Assembly: GCA_946613885.1 (NCBI GenBank)
Contig: CAMOGA010000002.1
Span: 44,880 to 108,879 of the forward strand
Origin: an uncultured Pseudomonadota bacterium
GTDB taxonomy: Bacteria; Pseudomonadota; Alphaproteobacteria; Rs-D84
Reading direction: 5' to 3'
Length of the DNA stretch: 64,000 bases
Below are positions 8,864-19,109 of the stretch, in pieces (the stretch's first letter is position 1; each line of letters starts with the position of its first letter). Below the pieces are notes generated by a model. The model did not search any database and had not been told where the DNA came from. It saw only the letters and a program-made list of their open reading frames with translations. The position numbers and the translations under genes are program-made.

Positions 8864-9598
8864 ATGATAAAAAAATTAAACATAGTGATGATGGTTGGTT
8901 TAATGATTTTTGGCATGAACAGTTATTCGTATGCTGAAACCATTTATACTGATGACGTATTTGAAGAATACGATGATTCCATTGATAATGAATTTGAAGA
9001 ACAAGAACAATCGGAAGAATCTGTTTCAGACGATTTAAGTGATGAAGAATTTGCAGATAAAGTTTCATCTCAGGCATTATCTGATTATGATGCATCTGGT
9101 TCTTTGTTTGAAAAAATTACCACCCTGGAACAAGAAAAAGTTGTTGCTCAATTAGAAAAAGAACGTGCTCAACTGGATTTGGAATTGGACAGATTAAATG
9201 CTGAAAGAATTAAATTACAAATGGAATTGGATACTTTATCTGGCCGTGCAGAACAACAACAGGCAGAATTAGAATCTGCAAAAAAACAGTTAGAAATACA
9301 AACAGAAAAATTAATGCGCCAACAGGATTCGATTGATGATGACGAAGATGTTGTTATAAAAACAAAAACACAACAAAACCCAGAAGAAACAGATATCAAT
9401 AAAAGATATAAATTAATCAATGTTGTTGGTGTTGATAATCAATTACAGGCAACAATTGAAGAAGTGTCTTCGGGACAAAACAAACGTATTTCTGTGGGCA
9501 AAGAATTGGATGGTTATATTGTAAAATCTATTTCTTTGAACGATGGAATTGTTTTTGAAAAAGATGGCAACACGGAAAGTTTGAATATCGGAAAATAA
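8864..9598 (+). CDS. pilP: Type IVb pilus protein PilP-like
   Basis: A 244-residue exported protein: signal peptide ending near SYAE, a strongly acidic stretch (residues 25-70), a long coiled coil (about residues 85-155, Glu/Gln/Leu-rich), and a compact C-terminal beta domain (from about 180) with YKLINVVGVDNQLQATI, like the TIGR03021 PilP family. It is periplasmic and likely binds the secretin and PilO2. It lies 16 nt after pilO2 and 3 nt before the ATPase gene. Confidence 0.75.
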   Translation: MIKKLNIVMMVGLMIFGMNSYSYAETIYTDDVFEEYDDSIDNEFEEQEQSEESVSDDLSDEEFADKVSSQALSDYDASGSLFEKITTLEQEKVVAQLEKERAQLDLELDRLNAERIKLQMELDTLSGRAEQQQAELESAKKQLEIQTEKLMRQQDSIDDDEDVVIKTKTQQNPEETDINKRYKLINVVGVDNQLQATIEEVSSGQNKRISVGKELDGYIVKSISLNDGIVFEKDGNTESLNIGK

Positions 9599-9601
9599 TC
9601 A

Positions 9602-11227
9602 ATGCAAAGTATGGACGATAATTTTGCAAATACACCAGAACAGACATTACCAAATGGTTTGGAAAATGCCGATGTAAAAAAAATACTAGATTACCTGTTT
9701 GCCAAAGGAAACAAACTGTTAACCGGTTATACAGGTGAATTGGCTATACCAAAAGATACGCAAAATTTGGTGGCATATTTTTCTGGTGGTGAAATTATTA
9801 TATCGCGTACCCATCGATATGACGGGCGCGTGTTGGCTTTTATTGATTTATTGCGTCAAAATAATCGTGTTATCAAAGAACCGTATTATTCAGATTTGGG
9901 ATTGATTTCCAGTATATATAAAACATACGAAGAACGTTTGGGTGTAAATTCACGTTCACGTGTTGATTATGACAACAATATGCAGAAAGATTTTGTTGAT
10001 ATAATTGCACGTGCGGCGGCACAAAAGGTTTCTGATATTCATATTGAGGTTGCAGATCAAACAACAATTTATTTTCGTATTGATGGCAGTATGCAACCGG
10101 TTTTTGAATATAATTCTGGATGGGGTGAATCTTTTGTTCGTGCGGCGTTTGCGTCTGCTGATATTTCTAATTCCAGTTATGCACAAAACGAATATCAAAC
10201 CGCCCAGAAAGACGGTCGTACACCATTACGTGGAACCAAAGATTTATATTTACCATCGGGGGTTTTGGGAATCAGAATGCAATTTAATCCAATTGCGTTT
10301 GGGTCTCAGTATGTTGTTATGCGTTTATTATATGATAACCCCAGTGAAGGTATCAAAACAGAACAAGAATTTAATGAATATGAACAAAAAATGTTAATGC
10401 GCCTGCGTTCTGCGCCAACCGGTCTGGTTATTGTTGCAGGACCAACATCATCTGGAAAATCAACGACATTGGTTCGCAATATGGCATTAATGTTAAAAGA
10501 ACGCAGATATGAAATAAATTTAATTACCGTAGAAGACCCGGCAGAACAAAAAATATTTGGTGCACATCAAATGCCTGTGGTTAATGCGATTAACGAAGAA
10601 CAACGTGAAGAAAAATTTACTGAGGCGCTGGCTGCCGCTTTGCGTAGTGATCCTGATACATTGATGGTCGGTGAAATACGAACATTATCTGCGGCACAAT
10701 TAACGGTCAAGGGTGCATTGTCTGGGCATAATGTTTGGACAACTTTGCATGCAAACTCTGCAATGGGTGCTTTGACACGTTTGTTGGACATGGGGGTTGA
10801 GGCATTTAAGTTAAAAGACGAAACAATGATGCGTGGATTGGTATCTATGCGATTGTTCAAAAAAATATGTCCATATTGTCGTGAACCATTAAATGAACAT
10901 CATGAACACGGTGCGTATAATCGTGTCAGGGATGCGTTTGGTGATTTAGGATTGAATCAGGTTTATATTCGTGGTGTCGGATGTGAACATTGTAATGGGA
11001 CGGGTACAATTGGTCGTATCAAGGCTGGCGAAATCATCATGACAAACAGCGAATTTTTAAGTTTAGCATTGGCAGGCGAAACAGAAAACGCATTGAAATA
11101 TTGGCTGGAAAAAATGAACGGGCGAACATTGAAAGAGGCTGCTACTGAATTAATGTTGCGTGGAATTATTGGTGTGGATGAATTGGAACGTTGGGTTGGA
11201 TTATTAGACAGACCGTGGGTATATTAA
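9602..11227 (+). CDS. pilQ: Type IVb pilus assembly ATPase (PilQ of R64 type, GspE family)
   Basis: A 541-residue GspE/PilB-family secretion ATPase. The Walker A loop GPTSSGKST lies near residues 280-288, the Asp box and Walker B near residues 345-358 (DPDTLMVGEIRT), and the His box follows (TTLHANSA). Two CxxC pairs (CPYC near 423, CEHC near 461) form the zinc knuckle typical of GspE/PilB. It powers pilin polymerisation from the cytoplasmic face. Named PilQ after the R64 plasmid system, where PilQ is the ATPase, not the secretin of type IVa pili. It is followed 3 nt later by the platform protein. Confidence 0.9.
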   Translation: MQSMDDNFANTPEQTLPNGLENADVKKILDYLFAKGNKLLTGYTGELAIPKDTQNLVAYFSGGEIIISRTHRYDGRVLAFIDLLRQNNRVIKEPYYSDLGLISSIYKTYEERLGVNSRSRVDYDNNMQKDFVDIIARAAAQKVSDIHIEVADQTTIYFRIDGSMQPVFEYNSGWGESFVRAAFASADISNSSYAQNEYQTAQKDGRTPLRGTKDLYLPSGVLGIRMQFNPIAFGSQYVVMRLLYDNPSEGIKTEQEFNEYEQKMLMRLRSAPTGLVIVAGPTSSGKSTTLVRNMALMLKERRYEINLITVEDPAEQKIFGAHQMPVVNAINEEQREEKFTEALAAALRSDPDTLMVGEIRTLSAAQLTVKGALSGHNVWTTLHANSAMGALTRLLDMGVEAFKLKDETMMRGLVSMRLFKKICPYCREPLNEHHEHGAYNRVRDAFGDLGLNQVYIRGVGCEHCNGTGTIGRIKAGEIIMTNSEFLSLALAGETENALKYWLEKMNGRTLKEAATELMLRGIIGVDELERWVGLLDRPWVY

Positions 11228-11230
11228 GAT

Positions 11231-12301
11231 ATGAATAATTTGGAATTATTATATGCGAAATTTGTGTTTAAAACAGATACTGAAAAACGTATGGCTGTTT
11301 CGCGTAAAATCGCATCTTTGTTGCGGAATAATTTCACATTAATGGATGCGTTGCATCGTATAGAAATGATTGAATCAAATAACGGTAAAAAACCAAACGA
11401 ACCCTTTGCAATTGCGATGCGTGAAATTCAACAAAATTTAGAGCGTGGAATGACTTTTGCCCAGGCAACACAAGATTGGGTTCCAAACGAAGAAACATTG
11501 TTGTTAACGTCTGGAAATGTGTCCAGTTTGTTAATATCATTGGAAAACATAGGACATATTGTCGGTGGGATTAACAGAATAAAACGTGCTATGTTATCCG
11601 CGGTGGCGTATCCGTTGTTTTTATTTGCGTTAACGGTTGCAATAATAATTATGGTTGGTTTGTATTTGGTTCCCCCATTGGCAGATGCAGCCGGTTCGAC
11701 AGTTGTATGGCGTGGTACGGCGGCATCTTTGATATTTGTGTCTGGTTTTGCCGGCAAATATTGGCACGTTGTGACCGGTACTTTTATTGTGTTGATATTT
11801 ATTATATGGGCATCTTTACCGGTGTGGACGGGGCGTTTACGCACGTTTTTTGACAGATTTGCACCATGGAACACATACAAATTACAATTATCGGTCAGTT
11901 GGTTAATGTCTTTATCTGCAATGGTATCTGCCGGTGTATCTGTGCCTGATGCAATGCGGTTATTGGCAGATTCATCAAATCGTTATTTATCAGACATCTT
12001 GGATGAAACAATGCATTATATCGCAAATGGTGAAAATCTGGGAAATGCGCTGGCAATGACTGGTAAAGAATTTCCCAGTAATGAAATTATCGGCGATTTG
12101 ATTATATATGCTGATATGAACGATTTTGACAAGAATTTAAAACAGATAGCGGATGATTACATGGAAGAATCTGTCCGTAAAATGGAAAATATATCCAGTG
12201 TATTAAACAGTATCGGAATCATTATCGTATCATTAATAATTGGATGGGTTGTAATGGGTACTTTCCAGATGCAGGAACAAATAACATCTGTATTGATGTA
12301 A
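11231..12301 (+). CDS. pilR: Type IVb pilus inner-membrane platform protein (PilR, GspF family)
   Basis: A 356-residue GspF-family platform protein with two cytoplasmic helical domains, each followed by a hydrophobic segment: membrane helices near residues 130-160, about 180-200, and the C-terminal IGIIIVSLIIGWVVMG. It partners with the ATPase to drive pilus assembly. It is the last gene of the cluster; a strong terminator follows at once. No prepilin, prepilin peptidase or minor pilin gene is present in this cluster, so these must lie elsewhere in the genome. Confidence 0.85.
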   Translation: MNNLELLYAKFVFKTDTEKRMAVSRKIASLLRNNFTLMDALHRIEMIESNNGKKPNEPFAIAMREIQQNLERGMTFAQATQDWVPNEETLLLTSGNVSSLLISLENIGHIVGGINRIKRAMLSAVAYPLFLFALTVAIIIMVGLYLVPPLADAAGSTVVWRGTAASLIFVSGFAGKYWHVVTGTFIVLIFIIWASLPVWTGRLRTFFDRFAPWNTYKLQLSVSWLMSLSAMVSAGVSVPDAMRLLADSSNRYLSDILDETMHYIANGENLGNALAMTGKEFPSNEIIGDLIIYADMNDFDKNLKQIADDYMEESVRKMENISSVLNSIGIIIVSLIIGWVVMGTFQMQEQITSVLM

Positions 12302-12303
12302 AA

Positions 12304-12328
12304 AAAACCGGTAAATACCGGTTTTTTT
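12304..12328. terminator. Bidirectional terminator
   Basis: AAAACCGGTA (12304-12313) and TACCGGTTTT (12316-12325) with a very short loop, flanked by A and T runs on either side. It lies between convergent pilR and the RusA-like gene and can serve both. Confidence 0.85.
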
Positions 12329-12329
12329 A

Positions 12330-12899
12330 CTATGCCATAAACGGCAGGTTTTCCAAAGTCCCCTCGGTCACACGAACATTTACGTCAATCAACATAAACA
12401 CAGAATCTGGTGTTCTTTCTGTGTCGCACGGAAAAATATTTGGAGATAACAAATGGCTGGTGTTAACATTTAGTTTTGTCACCAAATGATCATCATCCAA
12501 TAATGTATAAATTGGACCGATATCACGCGGTGTGTTTTGACCGATTTCGTGTTCATTTTGTGGACAACGTAAACCATCCAAAATTGTTTTAACACGGTTA
12601 TCAATATCAGAACGCGGAACACCTATAATCTCAGGATGCATTAACAAAATATCCAATTCTGCAATCATTTTTAGGTTTGGGGTAATAATTGGATTCCAAT
12701 CAATGCCACCAATATGACGTGTTATAATTGGGCTTTTTGTTGCGTCAGGCATCATAAATTTAGTCAAATTATCCCACGGTTTAAATTCAATTAATTTCTT
12801 TAATTGCGGATGAAATTGCATACGAATATCGGCAATATGTTGCGCCCGTTTTTTTGGGTTTGTTAATATATCACCATAATATAATAACTTAAATTTCAT
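12330..12899 (-). CDS. RusA-like Holliday-junction resolvase
   Basis: A 189-residue protein. The core RSDIDNRVKTILDGL resembles the RusA signature PDxDNxxKxxxDxL, and a later LLDDDHLV fits the DDxxV motif. These supply the acidic residues RusA needs to bind magnesium and cut four-way junctions. RusA enzymes are usually phage-borne and about 120 residues; this one has longer ends. It is coupled (1-nt overlap) to an upstream HTH protein, and no other phage genes sit nearby. The family call rests on these two motifs; it could be a diverged member without nuclease activity. Confidence 0.6.
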   Translation of the reverse strand: MKFKLLYYGDILTNPKKRAQHIADIRMQFHPQLKKLIEFKPWDNLTKFMMPDATKSPIITRHIGGIDWNPIITPNLKMIAELDILLMHPEIIGVPRSDIDNRVKTILDGLRCPQNEHEIGQNTPRDIGPIYTLLDDDHLVTKLNVNTSHLLSPNIFPCDTERTPDSVFMLIDVNVRVTEGTLENLPFMA

Positions 12900-13213
12900 T
12901 ATTTTGCCTTTTGTTTATTCAAATAATCTTGAAAAATATCAATTGCCAGCGGATGTAAACGTGGTGTTCCCGTACCCATGTTTACAATAACCGGTGATTT
13001 ATGACCATTAATCACAAATGTAGCATGTTTAAAAATTAAAGTTTTCATGATACTTTTTGCTTTTTCTGTTGAAATATCAAACCGTTTAGCCACCTTAGCC
13101 GGGGTTAAATAATCGTCTTTGGAATATGTTGTTATTGGTTTTGCCAACGAGCCAACAGTTTTCAATCTTTTACAATCTTCTGCTGTTGCAGATTTACCAT
13201 GAACAGATTTCAT
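12899..13213 (-). CDS. Small HTH-type protein
   Basis: A 104-residue basic protein with a helix-turn-helix-like centre: YLTPAKVAKRFDISTEKAKS at about residues 39-58 reads as helix-turn-recognition helix of the kind found in excisionase and transcription-factor families. The remainder is a short beta-rich segment. A good AAAAAGGAT site precedes the ATG. It heads the two-gene unit with the RusA-like gene and is divergent from gyrB, so it may act at that shared upstream region. No specific family recognised. Confidence 0.5.
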   Translation of the reverse strand: MKSVHGKSATAEDCKRLKTVGSLAKPITTYSKDDYLTPAKVAKRFDISTEKAKSIMKTLIFKHATFVINGHKSPVIVNMGTGTPRLHPLAIDIFQDYLNKQKAK

Positions 13214-13250
13214 TTTTTTATCCTTTTTTACGTTTTTTTCTTATTTTTCC

Positions 13251-13279
13251 TTGATAATTATATCATAAATTGCTATGTT
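13251..13279 (+). promoter_or_regulatory. Promoter of gyrB
   Basis: TTGATA (13251-13256), 17-bp spacer, TATGTT (13274-13279). It lies 29 nt before the gyrB ATG, with AAAGGA as ribosome-binding site. Confidence 0.6.
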
Positions 13280-13307
13280 TTGAACAGCAAAAAGAAAGGA
13301 TTTTTAA

Positions 13308-15707
<2,400 letters not shown>

Positions 15708-15728
15708 GTAAAATAAAGGAATCTAATA

Positions 15729-16394
15729 ATGTCTGATAAATTATACAGCATTTTAAAAGAATACAAAAACTTAAAAAAATGTACAGACAAATATAGTGAT
15801 TTCTATGAAAAATCCCAGGGTAATTACAGTGTTATTCAGGATTTGATAGACGCTGCAAATAATATTTTAAAAAGTGATTTGTTTTCACTTGATTATAAGA
15901 CATTATTAAAAAAATCGTGCGAATCCATGATTAATGGCACGATGGATATGAATACACGTTTAGAAAAAATAAAGCAATTCAAGGTTGTTGTTGATTCTAT
16001 GAAACCAGAAATGACCGAAGCGTTATCTTTAACATGTCTTTCAAATATTAAAAACAGTTTTGATGAAATGTATAAAAACATCCAACAAAATGGTTTTTCA
16101 GATATTGCATTTAATAAATTTGTCGAAGAATTAAATGTGTATTTATTTACAGATACCAAAGATGCAATTTCGTTATATAATGAATTGAAAGTTCCTGTAT
16201 TAGGACTGCATCAAATGTATCAGAAAAATAAAAATATCAATCCTGCTGTTTTACAGGGATGTTTGGATGATATAAAAAAATATTTAAATGGGCACATTAA
16301 TTTTTTTCAAAAACAAATTGGGGTAAATCAATCATCAAAACAAGATGATTGGGCGGACAATATTCTGAAACAGGCAATTACAGAAAAAGAGTAA
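15729..16394 (+). CDS. Unknown helical protein
   Basis: A 221-residue, mostly helical, charged protein without signal peptide or membrane segment and with no recognised motif. A ribosome-binding site AAAGGA precedes the ATG. It starts 22 nt after the gyrB stop, so it is probably in the gyrB transcript, and is followed by another small gene after 23 nt. Codon use resembles its neighbours. Function unknown. Confidence 0.55.
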   Translation: MSDKLYSILKEYKNLKKCTDKYSDFYEKSQGNYSVIQDLIDAANNILKSDLFSLDYKTLLKKSCESMINGTMDMNTRLEKIKQFKVVVDSMKPEMTEALSLTCLSNIKNSFDEMYKNIQQNGFSDIAFNKFVEELNVYLFTDTKDAISLYNELKVPVLGLHQMYQKNKNINPAVLQGCLDDIKKYLNGHINFFQKQIGVNQSSKQDDWADNILKQAITEKE

Positions 16395-16417
16395 TTATCG
16401 TATCAAAGGAAGGAAAT

Positions 16418-16738
16418 ATGACAGATTACAAAATAAACCAAAATGGGGAAATTGTTTTTGATAATTCTTCTAGGGATGTTCCAGAATCTGATCCATTATG
16501 GGCTGAATTTTCTAAATTACAATACGAAGTGCTTAACAATCATCATAATCCAACCAAAGATCCGAAAAAAATTGCACGTTATAATGAATTAAAAAAACAA
16601 TTAAATATCGAAGAAAACAATCGTGCATTTGATGAGGCCGTTGAGAAAATAAAAAATGAAATGATTGAATCTGATGAATCGCCGGATAATTCTGTTTTAT
16701 ATACTGCAATTACAAATTTTAAAAAAAGAAATGGATAA
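16418..16738 (+). CDS. Unknown small acidic protein
   Basis: A 106-residue acidic, probably helical protein with no recognised domain. I chose the ATG at 16418 because AAAGGAAGG lies just upstream (16406-16414); the open frame extends further 5' into the end of the preceding gene without a ribosome-binding site. Its TAA is immediately followed by the ATG of the next gene (glycosylase-like), so translation is probably coupled. No function can be assigned. Confidence 0.5.
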   Translation: MTDYKINQNGEIVFDNSSRDVPESDPLWAEFSKLQYEVLNNHHNPTKDPKKIARYNELKKQLNIEENNRAFDEAVEKIKNEMIESDESPDNSVLYTAITNFKKRNG

Positions 16739-17386
16739 ATGTTTTCTGCTGCCTGGTTTTTAGATTTAGAAAAACAATTGCGCAATATGGGGTTGGACAG
16801 TGATGATAAATCTTTTGATGAAATAAAACAAAATTTATCAAATCCAAAAAAATTATCATCTGATGAATTTGCAAGCGCTGTGTTTTATGTTATTTTGGCA
16901 GGCGGTTTTTCACAAAAAACAGCAAAACGTATTCACAAAATAATTATTGATAAAATATATGAAAATCCATCAATTGATGATTTATTAAAAATATTTAATA
17001 ATAAAAACAAAATAAATGCGATTGTAAAAATTTGGAATAATCGACAAAAATTTTGTGACGATTTTTATAAATGTAAATCATTAGATGAAAAATTATTATA
17101 TTTACAAAAATTACCACATATTGGAAAAATAACTGCAAATCATCTGGCACGTAATTTAGGGGAAAATGTTGTAAAATATGATATTTGGATTCAGCGTCTG
17201 GGTGTTGTATACAGCGGAAACCGCGCATTAGCACAAAAGATAGATAATGGAAATTTAGACGCAGAAATAAAAAAATGTTGTGATAAAATGTTTGAACATT
17301 TGGAACAAGAAACCGGTTTGCCACGTGGGTATATTGATGTAGTGTTATGGAAATCATTACAAAATCATTTAATTCCGGGGGTGTAA
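16739..17386 (+). CDS. HhH-fold DNA glycosylase-like protein
   Basis: A 215-residue helical protein. LPHIGKITANHLARNLG near residues 126-142 is a helix-hairpin-helix (LPGIG-type), followed 8 residues later by a YD pair that sits where HhH-GPD glycosylases place their catalytic Asp (VKYDIWIQRLG). The C-terminus PRGYIDVVLWK completes the core. The overall shape matches small HhH base-excision glycosylases, but no FeS cysteines are present and it is not clearly one of the named families. It starts right after the preceding stop and ends 1 nt before ung, so it belongs to a base-excision repair pair. Confidence 0.6.
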   Translation: MFSAAWFLDLEKQLRNMGLDSDDKSFDEIKQNLSNPKKLSSDEFASAVFYVILAGGFSQKTAKRIHKIIIDKIYENPSIDDLLKIFNNKNKINAIVKIWNNRQKFCDDFYKCKSLDEKLLYLQKLPHIGKITANHLARNLGENVVKYDIWIQRLGVVYSGNRALAQKIDNGNLDAEIKKCCDKMFEHLEQETGLPRGYIDVVLWKSLQNHLIPGV

Positions 17387-17387
17387 A

Positions 17388-18053
17388 ATGGATGTAAAAA
17401 TTGAACAATCTTGGAAGAATATTTTATCTGATGAATTTGAAAAAGATTATTTTAAAAATCTGACAGATTTTGTTCGTGGTGAATATTTGTCTGGTAAAAC
17501 AATTTATCCGAAACCACAAAATATTTTTAACGCGTTTAATTTATGCCCATTGCCAGATGTCAAGGTTGTTATTATTGGCCAAGACCCATATCATGAACCT
17601 GGTCAGGCGCATGGTTTGTGTTTTTCGGTTGAAAACGGAATTGATTTGCCGCCATCGTTGCAAAATATTTATAAAGAAATAGAATCTGATATTGGTCATA
17701 AAAGTATTACAAATGGCGATTTATCTGCATGGGCGCGTCAGGGCGTGTTATTGTTAAATTCAACATTAACGGTGCGGGCGCATGTTGCAGCATCGCATTC
17801 AGGACACGGTTGGGAAACATTTACAGATGCAGTTATTCGTGCATTGGCAAACAATCGTAAAAATATTGTATATATGTTATGGGGGTCGTTTGCCCAAAAA
17901 AAAGCAGAATTTGTTGACGCACAAAATAACTTGATTTTAAAAAGTGCGCATCCGTCACCATTGTCTGCCTATCGTGGTTTTTTTGGAAACCATCATTTTT
18001 CACTGGCCAATGAATATTTGGTTAAAAATGGAAAAACACCAATTGATTGGTAA
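17388..18053 (+). CDS. ung: Uracil-DNA glycosylase
   Basis: A 221-residue family 1 UDG. The water-activating motif GQDPYHEPGQAHGLCFSV lies near residues 64-81 with its catalytic Asp, and the C-terminal DNA-minor-groove motif reads HPSPLSAYRG with the catalytic His. It removes uracil from DNA as the first step of base-excision repair. It begins 1 nt after the HhH protein gene, and the two stops and starts suggest one operon. It converges with the PagL-like gene, with no space between the two stops. Confidence 0.97.
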   Translation: MDVKIEQSWKNILSDEFEKDYFKNLTDFVRGEYLSGKTIYPKPQNIFNAFNLCPLPDVKVVIIGQDPYHEPGQAHGLCFSVENGIDLPPSLQNIYKEIESDIGHKSITNGDLSAWARQGVLLLNSTLTVRAHVAASHSGHGWETFTDAVIRALANNRKNIVYMLWGSFAQKKAEFVDAQNNLILKSAHPSPLSAYRGFFGNHHFSLANEYLVKNGKTPIDW

Positions 18054-18629
18054 TTAGTAATTATACGTCAAACCCAATCCATAAAACGCATAGGAATTAT
18101 TTTCATCGGCAGTGTTTGCATTTGAAAAATGTTGGATAAAAAATTCCATTCCCCATTTATCATTGAAATTATATCCAAATGTCACTTTGAATTCAAAAAT
18201 CAATTTTGCGCCCAAACGTGCGTTTTCTTGTGCCTGCAAACCAACACCAGCACCCAATCCTGCATATAAATCATTATACCGGAACAGGGCGATATCTTCA
18301 TCTACGTATATCATCGGTATAGAAAAATCTTGCCATTTCCAGCCATTTTTTTCATACAGCCCAATTGTTTGTGATAAATTCAAAGAACGTCTGGCGGGTA
18401 TTCTGAAAAAATCCGTTGGTTGTGAATATCGTATGGATGCAATATAGAACGGGACAGGACGTACCGGTGGCGGCAATAAAATACCAGTATCGAAACCTTG
18501 ACCGATACCAAAAGCAATTTGATTTCTGTATTCACCCATAAAAGGGTCTTTTTCTGGCAAAATAGAACACTCTGCCACAGCAGTCATTGGCATAGCCAGA
18601 GCATATAAAACGATAAATTTTTTCAGCAT
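18054..18629 (-). CDS. PagL-like lipid A 3-O-deacylase
   Basis: A 191-residue outer-membrane barrel-type protein with a signal peptide (start MLKKF, cleavage near AVAE). Alternating amphipathic beta strands fill the mature part. QHFSNANTADEN near residue 170 matches the PagL active-site HxSN block (catalytic His and Ser), and the end GLGLTYNY carries the aromatic-terminal signature of outer-membrane beta barrels. PagL removes the 3-linked acyl chain from lipid A. I chose the ATG at 18629 since it is 7 nt downstream of a strong TATAAT: the predicted mRNA begins at or 1 nt before the start codon, so it is leaderless. Confidence 0.7.
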   Translation of the reverse strand: MLKKFIVLYALAMPMTAVAECSILPEKDPFMGEYRNQIAFGIGQGFDTGILLPPPVRPVPFYIASIRYSQPTDFFRIPARRSLNLSQTIGLYEKNGWKWQDFSIPMIYVDEDIALFRYNDLYAGLGAGVGLQAQENARLGAKLIFEFKVTFGYNFNDKWGMEFFIQHFSNANTADENNSYAFYGLGLTYNY

Positions 18630-18636
18630 GGTATAT

Positions 18637-18665
18637 ATTATAAATAAAAATGAATATTGTTGCAA
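18637..18665 (-). promoter_or_regulatory. Leaderless promoter of the PagL-like gene
   Basis: On the minus strand TTGCAA (18660-18665), 17-bp spacer and TATAAT (18637-18642). Only 7 nt separate the -10 from the ATG at 18629, so the transcript should begin at about the start codon. No Shine-Dalgarno sequence is present. Confidence 0.65.
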
Positions 18666-18687
18666 AGCAAAAATTTTCTGTTATAAT
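18660..18687 (+). promoter_or_regulatory. Promoter of tRNA-Met sharing its -35 box
   Basis: The same palindromic TTGCAA (18660-18665) can serve as -35 in this direction too, with a 16-bp spacer to TATAAT (18682-18687). The tRNA starts 12 nt later. Confidence 0.6.
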
Positions 18688-18698
18688 GACACCACATT

Positions 18699-18773
18699 GG
18701 CGGCGTAGCTCAGTGGTAGAGCAGAGGAATCATAATCCTTTGGTCAGGGGTCCGAATCCCTTCGCCGCTACCA
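18699..18773 (+). tRNA. tRNA-Met (CAT), elongator type
   Basis: A 75-nt cloverleaf with anticodon CAT and encoded CCA (18771-18773). The GGCGGCG acceptor and ...CGCCGCT partner resemble alphaproteobacterial elongator tRNA-Met; tRNA-Ile2 (also CAT) is possible but less similar. The T loop reads TCCGAAT, with C instead of T at position 55. Confidence 0.9.
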
Positions 18774-18780
18774 AAATAAC

Positions 18781-18805
18781 AAACGACCCAAGGTGGTCGT
18801 TTTTT
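18781..18805 (+). terminator. Terminator of tRNA-Met
   Basis: AAACGACC (18781-18788), a 6-nt loop and GGTCGTTT (18795-18802), running straight into a T tract to 18805. Confidence 0.9.
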
Positions 18806-18838
18806 ATTTTGGTATCTGGGATTTGGAGACCGGCACAG

Positions 18839-19041
18839 GGGTCCGACCCGCAGCAAAAAGGCGGAATAACGCCGGTCCACCGAAGTTTTAACGAAGGTGG
18901 ATTTTGCAAGGTGGCGAAGCGCAGCGAAACAATCCCGAGCCGCGTAGTCGCGAAAGATGAGGACCCCTGGTCCGACCCGCAGCAAAAAGGCAGATGTAAA
19001 TTTTTTACAAATTCTACACATCGACTATACGGCGGTTTACA
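18839..19041. repeat. Repeat B, copy 1
   Basis: A GC-richer, non-coding-looking segment between tRNA-Met and a methyltransferase gene. It contains an internal duplication (ggtccgacccgcagcaaaa at 18840 and 18970) and a stretch (18944-19041) shared with copies at 21511-21608 and, in part, 23811-23844. A minus-strand open frame crosses it but has no start or composition support. Base composition is clearly unlike the surrounding A+T-rich DNA. Confidence 0.7.
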
Positions 19042-19109
19042 TGAAATTTTTTATTGCGAATTGTTTTGTTAAATTGTAGCATAAAACTTGGTTTATCAAG
19101 GAGAATACT

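Noticed and set aside
18710..19021. Minus-strand open frame through tRNA-Met and repeat B
   Set aside because: It crosses the tRNA, has no ribosome-binding site and consists of duplicated repeat sequence.
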